Assembly (NCBI GenBank): GCA_934647945.1
Contig: CAKUFK010000005.1
Location: forward strand, 66,089 to 130,088
DNA from: an uncultured Eubacteriales bacterium
Lineage (GTDB): Bacteria; Bacillota; Clostridia; Oscillospirales; Acutalibacteraceae
Direction: 5' to 3'
DNA length: 64,000 nucleotides
A program made the position numbers and the translations under genes. Below the pieces are notes generated by a model. That model ran no database searches. It saw only the letters and a program-made list of their open reading frames with translations, and was not told where the DNA came from. Below, one piece after another: positions 9,045-18,379 of this stretch (within the stretch, counting starts at the first letter, position 1; each line of letters starts with the position of its first letter).

Positions 9045-9746
9045 CTACATCGCCTTGTAGGCGTCGATCTTGCCCTGGAGAAGGTTTTTGGTCCCATCCA
9101 AAAGAATGGGCGATAATCTCTGGAAAGCCTCCTCGACCATCTGTGCCGGAATATCGCGGGCGGCCCATTCCTCGACCGGGTTCTTTTCGAACCAGACCAA
9201 GGGGTAGATGTCTTCCCCCAGGATCACGGCGTCGGGATTGCCGAAATGTGCGTTGATCCGGGTTAGGTCGAAGGAATAGATGATGTCGATCTCTTCCTGA
9301 GTGAAGGGCGCGTATTCCGGAATCGTAAAATTGGCTTGGGTGAAGGCCTCTTTGGAGATGTTGAACTTCTGGACAAATCCTACGGGAGAGAGGGTAAGAT
9401 AGGTCTCCTGATTGTCTCTCCCCAATTGGTCGACGATTCCGGTGGCCCACGTGACAAACGTGTCGGTATCTACTAGGTCGGAAACCTGAGAAGGGGTTAT
9501 GAATATGTCTATATAGAATGCCTCGTAGGGAGAGGAATCTCCACCATACCCTTCCCCGGAGGAATCGGTGGGGTTACTTTCGGTCGTCGCGGACGCCGTG
9601 GTGGCCGGCTCAGTGGAACGGGGTGCCGTGCCGGCGGCTGAGGGGATTTGAGAGCTGTCCGGGGCAGGCGCCACCGGCCCGCCGCAGGCGGTCAGGGCCA
9701 GCAGGGCGGCGAGGGATACGGCCGCGGCCGTGATCCAGCGTTTCAT
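9045..9746 (-). CDS. putative lipoprotein, array copy 3 (promoter-proximal)
   Basis: A 233-residue paralogue. Its linker (IPSAAGTAPRSTEP) matches copy 1, its middle (SDLVDTD..TWATGIVD..TYLTLSPVGFVQ) matches copy 2, and its C-terminal block matches copy 1 almost exactly. That mosaic points to recombination or gene conversion inside the array. Lipobox LTAC directs it to the outer face of the membrane. It is the first gene after the promoter at 9819-9847. Confidence 0.75.
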   Translation of the reverse strand: MKRWITAAAVSLAALLALTACGGPVAPAPDSSQIPSAAGTAPRSTEPATTASATTESNPTDSSGEGYGGDSSPYEAFYIDIFITPSQVSDLVDTDTFVTWATGIVDQLGRDNQETYLTLSPVGFVQKFNISKEAFTQANFTIPEYAPFTQEEIDIIYSFDLTRINAHFGNPDAVILGEDIYPLVWFEKNPVEEWAARDIPAQMVEEAFQRLSPILLDGTKNLLQGKIDAYKAM

Positions 9747-9818
9747 CGTCGTCATCCTTTCTGTCATAACATGATGGAAACGAACCTGTAGATGATTTTG
9801 TTTTGACTGGCTATTCCC

Positions 9819-9847
9819 AGTCTATTCCCGCGATCCGGTTGTGTCAA
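9819..9847 (-). promoter_or_regulatory. promoter of the lipoprotein array
   Basis: On the minus strand TTGACA (9842-9847) and TAGACT (9819-9824) are 17 bp apart. The promoter sits in the short gap after the peptidase stop, so the array can be expressed apart from the upstream secreted-protein genes. Confidence 0.6.
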
Positions 9848-9868
9848 TCTGGGAACCACAAAGCGGTC

Positions 9869-11191
9869 TCAAGGCACGGAGGAGGTTTTGCCGCGGAAGG
9901 TGACCCGTGGCTCGAAAAAGCGCTGGGGATTAATGGTATTGTCGCTGCTTTTTCTGCCCCACGTGTGAGAATCGTCGATCATCAGGATATGTAGGTGTGG
10001 ACCGGTGGATTTGCCGCCTGTGTTCCCCACATAGCCGATCAAATCCCCTGTGTCGACATAATCGCCGACGCTCAAAGCGGACGCATCTTTCATATGCATG
10101 AAGCCTACTCGGAGCTTTTTACCAGTATAAGGATCCTTGTTGTTGGTTTCCACCAGAAGATAGTGGCCTGCACTGGCAGCATCATACGTTTTATACACCA
10201 CTCTACCGTCCGTGGGACTATAGATGGGGATACCGTTAATACCACCGGGAACCCCGTCGGTAATGTCGATCCCATTGTGGTCCGGCCGGTCTGAGCGTTT
10301 GTAACCCGAGGAGATATAGTTATACTGGCTCGCGTTCGTGAACATATACGACCAGCCCATGGCGGAGTAGGGATCCGTCTCCGATACGCAGAGCTTATAG
10401 GGATAGCTCGGGTTATATCCCCTGAACGCGGACACGGAGATGTAATAGTTCCGGTTGGGGATGGCGGTGAAGGAGACATATTCATCCCCCGACCCTATGC
10501 CCTCCGCCACCCAGTTGTTCGACTGGTCGTAGATGCGGATATCGTAATCCACTCCCGGAGGCACCGCCAGCTGGACCGTATACCCTCTCGCGTCGGAGAG
10601 GTTGGATGCCTCGATCTTGAAACAGTCAGTATCATAGAAGGTGGCCAGATACCCTTTCATGCACTCGTCGGGGCGGATGATATCCGCGTTGCCGTAATTG
10701 CTGTTGGGTTCGCTCTCGTAGACGACCGGCATGAGGCCGGCGCTTCGCGTACGCGGTTTTTCCTCCTCCGGCTCGTACAGGATTTCCTCCCCGCCGATCA
10801 TCAGGGTGCCGTCCTCCATGGGTCGGAGCACCCCGCTGAAGGCGCGGCTGCCTTGCCCGTCGCTGATCAGCACATACAAGCTGTAGCACAGCCCCCTCTG
10901 GAGGGTCAGCTCCACCGTGTCGTTTTTATCATGGTTGTCGTATGTCAGGATATCCTTTTCCCCCTGCTTGGAGACAGCCAGGCAGTATTCCAGGTAGCTT
11001 TCCCTGAAAGTGTCTTTCAGGGAGAATTCCAGCCGGGCCGTGGCCCCGACCTCCCCACCCGTGTCCATTTGGAGGATGTCCAGGGGCAGATTGGTTCCCT
11101 GGATTTCCTCCGCCTGAACAGGCAGCAGCCAGGCACACAGGCAAAGCACCAGCAGCCACGCCGTACAGGCCTTTTTCCACGTCGATTTCAT
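9869..11191 (-). CDS. secreted M23 peptidase with PPC domain
   Basis: A 440-residue exported protein. A Sec signal peptide (LLVLCLCAWLLPVQAEE) comes first, then an N-terminal region of unknown fold to about 150 and a pre-peptidase C-terminal (PPC)-like beta-sandwich of about 110 residues (SEPNSNYGNAD to NPSYPYKL). A C-terminal M23/LytM zinc endopeptidase follows with HNGID (first His and Asp ligands) and HLH (third ligand) late in the domain. The family cuts peptidoglycan cross-bridges. PPC upstream of the catalytic domain is the reverse of the usual order. It lies about 30 bp after the DNRLRE-like gene, so the two are likely cotranscribed. Confidence 0.88.
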   Translation of the reverse strand: MKSTWKKACTAWLLVLCLCAWLLPVQAEEIQGTNLPLDILQMDTGGEVGATARLEFSLKDTFRESYLEYCLAVSKQGEKDILTYDNHDKNDTVELTLQRGLCYSLYVLISDGQGSRAFSGVLRPMEDGTLMIGGEEILYEPEEEKPRTRSAGLMPVVYESEPNSNYGNADIIRPDECMKGYLATFYDTDCFKIEASNLSDARGYTVQLAVPPGVDYDIRIYDQSNNWVAEGIGSGDEYVSFTAIPNRNYYISVSAFRGYNPSYPYKLCVSETDPYSAMGWSYMFTNASQYNYISSGYKRSDRPDHNGIDITDGVPGGINGIPIYSPTDGRVVYKTYDAASAGHYLLVETNNKDPYTGKKLRVGFMHMKDASALSVGDYVDTGDLIGYVGNTGGKSTGPHLHILMIDDSHTWGRKSSDNTINPQRFFEPRVTFRGKTSSVP

Positions 11192-11224
11192 GGCACGCAT
11201 CCGTCCTTTCCCGAGACCGTCCGC

Positions 11225-12625
11225 CTATTGGAGGATGATCTCTGTTTTATTGTGATACAGCGTATTGTCGTTGCTCAGGAGGATCCCATACACCCCCTCC
11301 CGTTCCTCCACGTCTTTGAGCAATACGCCGTTGTGCTCCAGCTGTCCTTCCGGATCCAGGCACCAGGCCCGCACCTCGTCGGTGATATCGAATTTGAGCT
11401 CCGGCCCCGCCTGTTCCAGCAGTGAGGCTCTAGCCCCGGTTTTGTATTGTTTCGACCAGTTTCCGGTCAGGCTGCACCAGTCCTCCAGAAGCCTCACAAG
11501 CTCGAGATTCTGACGGTCCGGACCGAGGGTATAGGTAGAATAGGTGGCTTTTTTCACCGAGGCGGAGCGGAGTCCGAGGGGTTTGGCGAACTTGTAGCGG
11601 ATCATCAGCCGCCCGATGCCCGCGTCCTCGCTTTGGCCAATGACCGAATAATTTCGGAGATACGCGTGCTCCAAATCCGGCAGCTTGGAATAGACCGCGT
11701 TGTCCGGCTGCTTTTCCCTGCGCATTTCAAAGGCGATGAAGACGCTGGAGCCCTCCTTGAGGACATTCCTGTCCAGCCGGAAGCGGAGCTCATACCGATT
11801 ATCCCCTTTGGCCGCCGCGTCCACTGTGTTGAGATAAGACACCTCTCCCTGAGGCCCCCTCAGGAGCGGTTTTTGAATGACGCCCAGGATGTCTTTGACC
11901 GATTTGCCGTCCGCCCCGGTTTTGTTTTTGACAAGGGTCAGGTATCCCCCAGGGCTTTTCTGGACCCGCACGGATTTGTCGTGGAGCTGGAACCAAAAGG
12001 AGATCTCGCTGTTTTCCGGTTTTTCGCGGAGCTGCAATTCGCAGTTGACGCCGGACGATGTGGGATATACCCAGGCGTCCCCGTCCGGGACGGCGCCCTT
12101 GTAAAGAAGCATGGTTTTTTCCTGTCCGATAAAATCGGGCCGGGTCTGGAGCCGCGGCGTTGCTTCTTTGCCCCCCAGGAAGCCGAAATCCATCTGCAGG
12201 GCGCGATTTATCCGGATACCGGCCTCTTCCGTCGCCTTTTTGGGGAAATAGCTCTTGACATCGCTGTTGGCAATGGTGTATACATATCCTTGATCCCGCA
12301 GCTCCTCATCCCGAAGATTGACGATGCGGGAATCGATGAGGGACCATTGTCCGTCCGGGTTTTTGTACCGGATGGGGGAGGCGAACACATACAGCGATTT
12401 GGTGCCATCCGGATTGCGGTATCCGATCGTCACATCGGTGGCGTATTCCGGAAGGGCTTCCCGCGGCCCGGCTGCCAGGACCTCTTCTTTGGAAAACAGC
12501 TCATTGTAATCGGGGTCGAGCTGGATTTTGACTTCCTTCCAGCCGGCCAGCCAGCCGCCGAGAAGAATAGCGGTGCCGGCCGCGGCCGCGACGCCCAGGC
12601 TGATCCAAACGATGTTTTTTTTCAT
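11225..12625 (-). CDS. membrane-anchored or secreted DNRLRE-like protein
   Basis: A 466-residue protein with one N-terminal hydrophobic segment (VWISLGVAAAAGTAILLGGWLAG) and a large extracytoplasmic beta-rich region. Early blocks (YRNPDGTKSLYVFASPIRYKN) and a late module (FDITDEVRAWCLD) resemble the wall-associated / DNRLRE proteins often found before RHS repeats. No RHS repeats are present, so it is either a stand-alone relative or a remnant. The start at MKKN is inferred. A TTG 8 codons upstream is possible. It heads a two-gene unit with the M23 peptidase and is divergent from the AraC gene. Confidence 0.5.
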   Translation of the reverse strand: MKKNIVWISLGVAAAAGTAILLGGWLAGWKEVKIQLDPDYNELFSKEEVLAAGPREALPEYATDVTIGYRNPDGTKSLYVFASPIRYKNPDGQWSLIDSRIVNLRDEELRDQGYVYTIANSDVKSYFPKKATEEAGIRINRALQMDFGFLGGKEATPRLQTRPDFIGQEKTMLLYKGAVPDGDAWVYPTSSGVNCELQLREKPENSEISFWFQLHDKSVRVQKSPGGYLTLVKNKTGADGKSVKDILGVIQKPLLRGPQGEVSYLNTVDAAAKGDNRYELRFRLDRNVLKEGSSVFIAFEMRREKQPDNAVYSKLPDLEHAYLRNYSVIGQSEDAGIGRLMIRYKFAKPLGLRSASVKKATYSTYTLGPDRQNLELVRLLEDWCSLTGNWSKQYKTGARASLLEQAGPELKFDITDEVRAWCLDPEGQLEHNGVLLKDVEEREGVYGILLSNDNTLYHNKTEIILQ

Positions 12626-12934
12626 CCCGTTTTCCCGTCCCTTTCTCAAACCAGACTATTTGACGGAGCCGTTCCCTGCATCCTCGTTTACCCTCCGGAG
12701 GGGACGATGGATTAACGTTAACGTAATGCCTTTCGGCCGGTCGGATTGGTTTACGGCGTCCATCCGTAATAGCTGTGCGGTTTTATACCAAGTGGCAAGA
12801 CTATCGTACCATATAAAACCAGTACGGTCATGGTATCCTAGTAAACATTTATGGTATTATATTGTCACATTGAAAGAATATGTGCATTTTGCCACACATT
12901 TTTGGCGTTTCACATCATCAAAGGAGGCAATGGC
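12626..12934. promoter_or_regulatory. divergent control region with a TTAACGTTAA palindrome
   Basis: About 310 bp separate the DNRLRE-like gene from the AraC gene. A perfect 10-bp palindrome, TTAACGTTAA, lies at 12712-12721, and an AT-rich tract with several TATA-like hexamers lies at 12780-12880. The palindrome is a plausible operator. Which regulator binds it cannot be told. Confidence 0.35.
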
Positions 12935-13843
12935 GTGCGGACAATGGAAAGCGAGGCCGTCATAAGGGACAGCGGTCCAGCAGCCGACGCGGCGTATGAT
13001 GAAACGATCCGGATACAGGACGGCCGGCTCTGTGTGGCGCTGGTGCGCGCCGATTACCTGGTGGCGGAGCTCAATGGTGTCCACTGTGTGATAACCAAAT
13101 CCGCCCTGCTGTGTCTTGGCGGCTGTGACCGGTTGGAGATCCTTTATGAGAAGAGGCTGCGGGTACGGGCGCTGTCCTTTACGCCCCGGTTTATCAACCG
13201 GGGGCTGGATTACGCCACCCTTTGTTCCCCCTCGTATCAAGAGCTGCAAGCGGCGTTCGGTTATCCCCCGCTTGACCCCTTTTTTTCCCGTTCCTCCGTT
13301 TATAATGGGATTTTACCGGTGGAGGAAGAGCTTGACGGTCTGCTCGATTCCTATTTTGACGTCATGCAGCGCCAGCTGCGGGACCATCCCGACCGGAACT
13401 GGTCCTGCCGGACCCGGTCTTTGCTGTTTTCGGTGTTCAGCGCGGCCGGGCAGCTCTACCGGCAGTTTGGCCCCCCCGTCTGTCCGGATTCCCTGATCGA
13501 GGAAATGACACAGTATATCCAGATGCATCTGGACCGGCCCATGTCGATGGAGGATCTGTGTGCGCGTTTTCATGTGAACAAGTCGACATTGTGCCGCCGC
13601 TTCAAGGCTTCCGTGGGGCTTACGGTCTTTCAGTATATTCTGGATTCGCGGCTCCGGCGGTGCCGTTCCGATCTGGCGTTTACCGAGCTGTCCATCGGTG
13701 AAATCGCGGAAAAATACGGCTTTGCCGACACGACCCATTTCTCTAAGGCGTTTAAAGCCCAATTCGGATTGGCGCCTATGGCTTTCCGGCAGAGGGAAAA
13801 GACGGAGCGGAAGGGCCGTGGCCGGCATCCGGACGGGCCTTGA
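12935..13843 (+). CDS. AraC family transcriptional regulator
   Basis: A 302-residue regulator. The N-terminal ~190 residues are a ligand-binding-like region with no membrane segment. The C-terminal ~100 residues form the double HTH (MSMEDLCARFHVNKSTLCRRFK, then LSIGEIAEKYGFADTTHFSKAFKAQFG). The GTG at 12935 is chosen because AAAGGAGG ends 6 nt upstream. The in-frame codons before it have no ribosome site. It may control the divergent secreted-protein genes or itself. The effector is unknown. Confidence 0.9.
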   Translation: MRTMESEAVIRDSGPAADAAYDETIRIQDGRLCVALVRADYLVAELNGVHCVITKSALLCLGGCDRLEILYEKRLRVRALSFTPRFINRGLDYATLCSPSYQELQAAFGYPPLDPFFSRSSVYNGILPVEEELDGLLDSYFDVMQRQLRDHPDRNWSCRTRSLLFSVFSAAGQLYRQFGPPVCPDSLIEEMTQYIQMHLDRPMSMEDLCARFHVNKSTLCRRFKASVGLTVFQYILDSRLRRCRSDLAFTELSIGEIAEKYGFADTTHFSKAFKAQFGLAPMAFRQREKTERKGRGRHPDGP

Positions 13844-13970
13844 CGGTATCCGTCGGGTTGATCCGTCCGGCGCGCGCATGGACCTTGTAAGAAAACCTCG
13901 GCTATCGCCGAAGGCGCTTGAAGGGCCGCGGGAATGGGGATATACTGGACCTACAAACCAATAGAGAGGG

Positions 13971-14501
13971 ATGTGCGGTGTGAATTCGGTCGTACAGCGT
14001 ATCGAAACCGCGCTCGGGCGGGAGGGGCTCGCGTTCGCCCGAAAGCCGCTCGTCATCGGCGGCATGGCCATGGAGTATTACGGGCTGCGCCCGTCCGGGG
14101 CCGATATCGATCTCGTGGTCGCCGATGAAGAATATCAGGCGTTGGCCCGCCTTCACCCTGGTTCGCGCAAGGACATCTATGGGGATCTGGGCGTCGTGCT
14201 AGGCGTGTTCGAGATCTGGAGGAGCATCGCCTTGCTGGACTACGCGTTTCTGGGGCAGGGCGCCCTGGACGAGGGGGCGCTCCGGATCGTGTCCCTGGAC
14301 CGGCTGCTGCTCATGCGGGTATGCGCGATGGAGGTCCCCAAATACCGCCGGGACCTGGAACTGATCAAACAGCGGTATTACGAACGCGACCGGAACGCCG
14401 CGTTTTTGCGCGAGGCCGAGACACATATCCCGTCCTATGAACAGCAGGGCGGCGTCGTGTTCGGAGGCCGCTACGCCGATGCGGCCGAAAACAGGCGGTG
14501 A
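13971..14501 (+). CDS. predicted nucleotidyltransferase-fold protein
   Basis: A 176-residue protein. Residues 25-52 (VIGGMAMEYYGLRPSGADID) show the GG..A.xxYGxR.(x)DIDL signature of the minimal nucleotidyltransferase fold used by AbiEii-like toxins and related enzymes. The second acidic residue follows in DIDLVV. No antitoxin-like partner is adjacent, so a toxin role is not supported. The start could be ATG 13971 or GTG 13980, which is better spaced from GAGAGGG. Function otherwise unknown. Confidence 0.6.
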   Translation: MCGVNSVVQRIETALGREGLAFARKPLVIGGMAMEYYGLRPSGADIDLVVADEEYQALARLHPGSRKDIYGDLGVVLGVFEIWRSIALLDYAFLGQGALDEGALRIVSLDRLLLMRVCAMEVPKYRRDLELIKQRYYERDRNAAFLREAETHIPSYEQQGGVVFGGRYADAAENRR

Positions 14502-14662
14502 AAAGAGTCCCGTAAGGACTGGGCCGGCGGCGGGCAGGCTGTTGGCTGGCTCCCCGGCTGTCCGGATTTTAGGTTATCGGTGTCCGAATTTGCAGAATTC
14601 CCGGTTTCCGTTGTGTATCAGACGGGTTCGTGGTACAGTAGCCCTGTAGGGAGGCGACCGGG

Positions 14663-15949
14663 ATGGACAGTTATTTGTATAAACGGGAAATACCGCATTG
14701 GCAGGATTTTGACGTGATCGTGGCCGGGGCGGGGCCGGCGGGCCTGTGCGCCGCGGTGGCGTCCGCCCGGCAGGGGGCGCGCACGGCGCTGCTCGAACGG
14801 TTCGGCGCGGTGGGAGGGAACCTCACCCTCGGGCATGTCACCACCTGTATGGGCATTGTCCCGAACGGCACGCTGAAGGATGAGATCGGCAATCTGCTGG
14901 GGACCGGCGGAGAATGCCTCCCCCACAGCGTGGAGGACGCCAAGCTCTCCCTGGCCCGCTGGCTGGACCAGGCGGGTGTCGTCCTCTACCTGCAGACGCA
15001 GGCGGTGGACGTCCGGATGGAGGGGAACCGGTTGAGCGGCATCGTGGCCTCCACGCCGGAGGGCCTCGGGATGCTGTCCTGCCGGGTGGCGGTGGACGCG
15101 ACCGGGGACGGGGCGCTTTGCGCCCTGGCGGGCGTTTCCTGTACCGTCGGCCGGACAGCGGATGGGCTCACGCAGCCGGCGTCTATCCTGTTCACCATCG
15201 GTGGGGTGGAGTCGGATCTCACCTGTACCCATGAGTCGGACGACACACCCATCGGCGGGCAGAGTTATCTGGCCCTGTGTGAGGAAGCCAGCCGGAATGG
15301 CGAGCTGCCGCCCGACGTCACCATCGTCCGTTTGTACGGCGGCGGAAAGCCGGGGGAGCGGATGGTCAACGCCACCCAGCTCTGTCGGGTAAACGGGGTG
15401 CGTACAGCCGACATCGCCGCGGCCGATTTAGGGCTTCGCGGGCAGATGGGGCAGGTGCTGTCCTTCCTGCGCCGTCGGATCCCGGGATTTGAAAACGCCT
15501 TCATCCTGGACAGCGCCGATGTCCCCGGCTTCCGCGAAACCAGGCGGATCGAAGGGGACTATACCCTGACGGAGGACGATATCTCCGCGGGCAGGACTTT
15601 CCCCGATGTGATGGTCCACCGGGCCAATTTCTGTTTCGATACCCACAATCCCGCCGGGGGCGGCCAAGCGGAAAGCCTCGAGGAGGCGCGCTCCACCCGG
15701 CCTTACGACATCCCGTACCGCTGCTTCCTTCCCCGTGGGGTGGAGAATCTGCTTGCGGCGGGGCGCTGTATATCGGGGACACACAAAGCACATTCCTCCT
15801 ATCGGGTGATGAACATCTGCATGGCGATGGGAGAAGCGGCCGGCGTTGCCGCCGCCCTTTCCGCAACGCAGGGGACCTCCCCACGGCGCCTCGACGTCCG
15901 GAAGGTGCAGCAGGTCCTCATGGACGGCGGAGTCCCGCTGTTCGACTGA
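14663..15949 (+). CDS. FAD-dependent oxidoreductase (FAD_oxidored family)
   Basis: A 428-residue flavoprotein. The N-terminal dinucleotide fold has VAGAGPAGLCAAVASARQG and the Glu of LLERFGAVGGN at the end of the second strand. A late ATG-like motif (VDATGDGALCALAG, near 145-160) and a C-terminal FAD loop (GRCISGTHKAHSSYRVM) fit the PF12831-type FAD-dependent oxidoreductases. The substrate is not evident. GGGAGGCGACCGGG gives a good ribosome site. It is monocistronic and followed by a strong bidirectional terminator. Confidence 0.85.
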   Translation: MDSYLYKREIPHWQDFDVIVAGAGPAGLCAAVASARQGARTALLERFGAVGGNLTLGHVTTCMGIVPNGTLKDEIGNLLGTGGECLPHSVEDAKLSLARWLDQAGVVLYLQTQAVDVRMEGNRLSGIVASTPEGLGMLSCRVAVDATGDGALCALAGVSCTVGRTADGLTQPASILFTIGGVESDLTCTHESDDTPIGGQSYLALCEEASRNGELPPDVTIVRLYGGGKPGERMVNATQLCRVNGVRTADIAAADLGLRGQMGQVLSFLRRRIPGFENAFILDSADVPGFRETRRIEGDYTLTEDDISAGRTFPDVMVHRANFCFDTHNPAGGGQAESLEEARSTRPYDIPYRCFLPRGVENLLAAGRCISGTHKAHSSYRVMNICMAMGEAAGVAAALSATQGTSPRRLDVRKVQQVLMDGGVPLFD

Positions 15950-15995
15950 TGGAGCTGCGTGCTCACAGATTGATGCACAGCCTTGGGCAACCAAC

Positions 15996-16024
15996 AAAAA
16001 GCCCCCTCGTCTGAGGGGGCTTTC
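15996..16024. terminator. bidirectional intrinsic terminator
   Basis: Stem AAAGCCCCCT / AGGGGGCTTT with a short loop and A and T runs on the two flanks, between the FAD oxidoreductase (+) and the ABC permease (-). Confidence 0.85.
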
Positions 16025-16106
16025 CTTATCTGCCTCAAGGGATGGACCCAGGCGGTCTCATATGGGGTGCCTGGATCCGGGATATGGAACCGCGGCCGGT
16101 GTGGGG

Positions 16107-18311
16107 CTATTCCTGCCAGACCACGTGGGTTGTGTTTTGGCTCTGATACACGGCGGAGTCCTTTGCCGCATAGCCGATATCAGAGGTGTTTTTGTCCCCC
16201 AGCTCGAGAAGCGCGGCGGCCTCGGGACTGCCCGCCTGGAAGTAGGCGGCATACTGGGTGTAGGAGCCCCCATACCGGTCGGCCCAGACCTGCTGCTGCA
16301 GGACGATGTAATAGAGCGGCTTCGTCACGTCGAGCTCCTTGTCGGCGTAGTCGATCAGATCACTGGCGAAGGCCGCCGCCTCTGCCCTGTGGGATATCAG
16401 CGTGTAGGCGCTCAGGGTGGTGCCGGTCCAGCCGTTGATGTTGTAGCCTGTCACCGTCAGGCTGTCCCCATCCGACCATTTCCCCTCGGCCAGGGCCTTG
16501 AGGATGGCCGACTGGTCCGGCTGGCTTCCCGTGCGCTCCCGGAACAGCCGGAGATAGGTGTTACAGGTTTTCTCCAGCGCGATATTCAGCGGTATGGCGA
16601 AGGAATAGCGGTCGGTACCGAGCGCGGTCGAAATATGCAGGACATCGAGAGAACGGCCGTCCCCTTTCTGTGCGATATCGGCCGAATAATAACCATAATA
16701 GAAGCTCTGGTTGTTCTGCGCCGCCATGAGGGGATACCATTTTTCGAACGGCATGGAGGCCACTTCATCGCACAGGGTATTGTAAACCTCCCGGACGGCG
16801 TAGTCGGACAGGGACGAGCTGCTCAGGCTGACGGTCGTGGAGTTTTGGCCGATCCGGGGAAGCTGCTGATAGATGTTGCGGTATTCTTCGATATCGGCAA
16901 GAGGCCGGGCCAGTACCTCCAGATCCTCTTCCCGCATGGGAATGTTGCGCACATGGGTGATGCCGCGGCTGCGGATCGCTACACGGATGACGGTTGCCTG
17001 TTCGGTATAGCGGGAATAACTCTCCCGGGAGCGTCCCAAGAGCTTCGACGCCGTACTCAGCTGACGGGAAACGACGCTGCGTGCGTTCTCGTCCGTAATG
17101 GGGATATGCTCGGTCCGGGCGGCGAAATAATTGCTGTTCCGGCCGTTTGACAGGATACGGATCGAGGAAATGTCGTCCGCCGCAGGGGCAAAGGAAAGCG
17201 CCGACCGGTACAGTCCGGTCATCCCGCCGACAAGGGCGGCGTTGAGCAGGATGAGAACCAGCAGTGAGGGGATCGCGCGGGCCAGGTTCCTCCATTTACG
17301 GGTAGTGATCAGCTCATAGAGGAAGAACACCACCAGTGCGATGACATACAGCACGATGTATTCATATATGCCGTAGCTGGTGCTTGCATATTGGGACCGG
17401 TTGATAATGCCCTGGAAAATGCTGTAGCAGGCGAAAGAACAGACGACCATGGCGAGAACCAGGCGATAGACGGCCTGTAGGATCCGGTTGGGCGCCGCCT
17501 GTCCCGCCGCCTCGCTGCGGCGCACCCGGAACAGCAGCGCCGCGCAGACCGTATAGACCAGCGCGAGCACCAGGGTATAGACCCCGCTCTGCCAGTTGCT
17601 CAGGACGCCGCCGCTCCCGAGCATCACGACCGTGCCGACCGGGACGTTGTATCCGATATCGAGCAGAGGGATGAAATCGGCCGAGGAGACCAGGGGCAGG
17701 CTGGAGGTCACGCTGGTCACCAGCATGTAAATGAGCAGCCGGGGTATGAAAATGATCATCAGAGAGACGATGATATTGGTGAAAATGGTCCCCGTGACGC
17801 ACATGGCGACCGCTACGCTCGCCGCGACGAGCAGGCTGCCGGCGAATACGTTGAAGCACATCACCAGCACGCTCATCAGGTTGACGGAGAAATAAACCGG
17901 GAAGCACAGGAAAATCGCCACCGATAAGAAAGACGTCAGCACAATAATGGCGAGGAGCCAGGTGACGACGGCGGCAAAAAAGCTGATGTACAGGCAGAGC
18001 CGTGTTTCGGGAATCGCGTGATAGAAATCGCTCGCGTTCCGCTTGTTGAGGAAGTGGAACAGATAGAGCACCATCAGCGGAGCCAGCACGCAGAAACACA
18101 GCACGAGGAGCGGATGCATTTCCGGGAAATTGAGCAGCGTTTTTGTAATGGAGCTCGACGTGAAATGGCGCATCTCCCGGATGTTCACCAGCCGGCCGAC
18201 GGGGATGAGGATCGCCTCCAGGCTCAGGATCACCATCCCCATAATCCCGATCAGGCGCAGCTGGCGGATCCCCTCCAGGTAGAGTCGCAGGCTAAACCAG
18301 TTCTTTTTCAT
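16107..18311 (-). CDS. ABC transporter permease with large C-terminal domain
   Basis: A 734-residue protein. The first ~390 residues hold about ten hydrophobic segments. The last ~330 form a soluble, extracytoplasmic-looking domain rich in Ser, Thr and Tyr that resembles the DUF6449 domain of clostridial YtrC/D-like permeases. It is the third gene of the GntR - ATPase - permease operon, a layout typical of transporters that respond to cell-envelope stress. The MKKNW start has GGAAAGGA upstream. The exported substrate is unknown. Confidence 0.75.
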   Translation of the reverse strand: MKKNWFSLRLYLEGIRQLRLIGIMGMVILSLEAILIPVGRLVNIREMRHFTSSSITKTLLNFPEMHPLLVLCFCVLAPLMVLYLFHFLNKRNASDFYHAIPETRLCLYISFFAAVVTWLLAIIVLTSFLSVAIFLCFPVYFSVNLMSVLVMCFNVFAGSLLVAASVAVAMCVTGTIFTNIIVSLMIIFIPRLLIYMLVTSVTSSLPLVSSADFIPLLDIGYNVPVGTVVMLGSGGVLSNWQSGVYTLVLALVYTVCAALLFRVRRSEAAGQAAPNRILQAVYRLVLAMVVCSFACYSIFQGIINRSQYASTSYGIYEYIVLYVIALVVFFLYELITTRKWRNLARAIPSLLVLILLNAALVGGMTGLYRSALSFAPAADDISSIRILSNGRNSNYFAARTEHIPITDENARSVVSRQLSTASKLLGRSRESYSRYTEQATVIRVAIRSRGITHVRNIPMREEDLEVLARPLADIEEYRNIYQQLPRIGQNSTTVSLSSSSLSDYAVREVYNTLCDEVASMPFEKWYPLMAAQNNQSFYYGYYSADIAQKGDGRSLDVLHISTALGTDRYSFAIPLNIALEKTCNTYLRLFRERTGSQPDQSAILKALAEGKWSDGDSLTVTGYNINGWTGTTLSAYTLISHRAEAAAFASDLIDYADKELDVTKPLYYIVLQQQVWADRYGGSYTQYAAYFQAGSPEAAALLELGDKNTSDIGYAAKDSAVYQSQNTTHVVWQE

Positions 18312-18379
18312 CACACTCATTCCTTTCCAGAGGCCGGGGCTCTCTTCCCCGGTATCGGTCGGTCCTGGGACCGGACGGC

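Noticed and set aside
13971..14501. AbiE-type toxin-antitoxin pair
   Set aside because: The nucleotidyltransferase-like signature is present but no antitoxin gene is adjacent. The nearest neighbours are an AraC regulator and an oxidoreductase.
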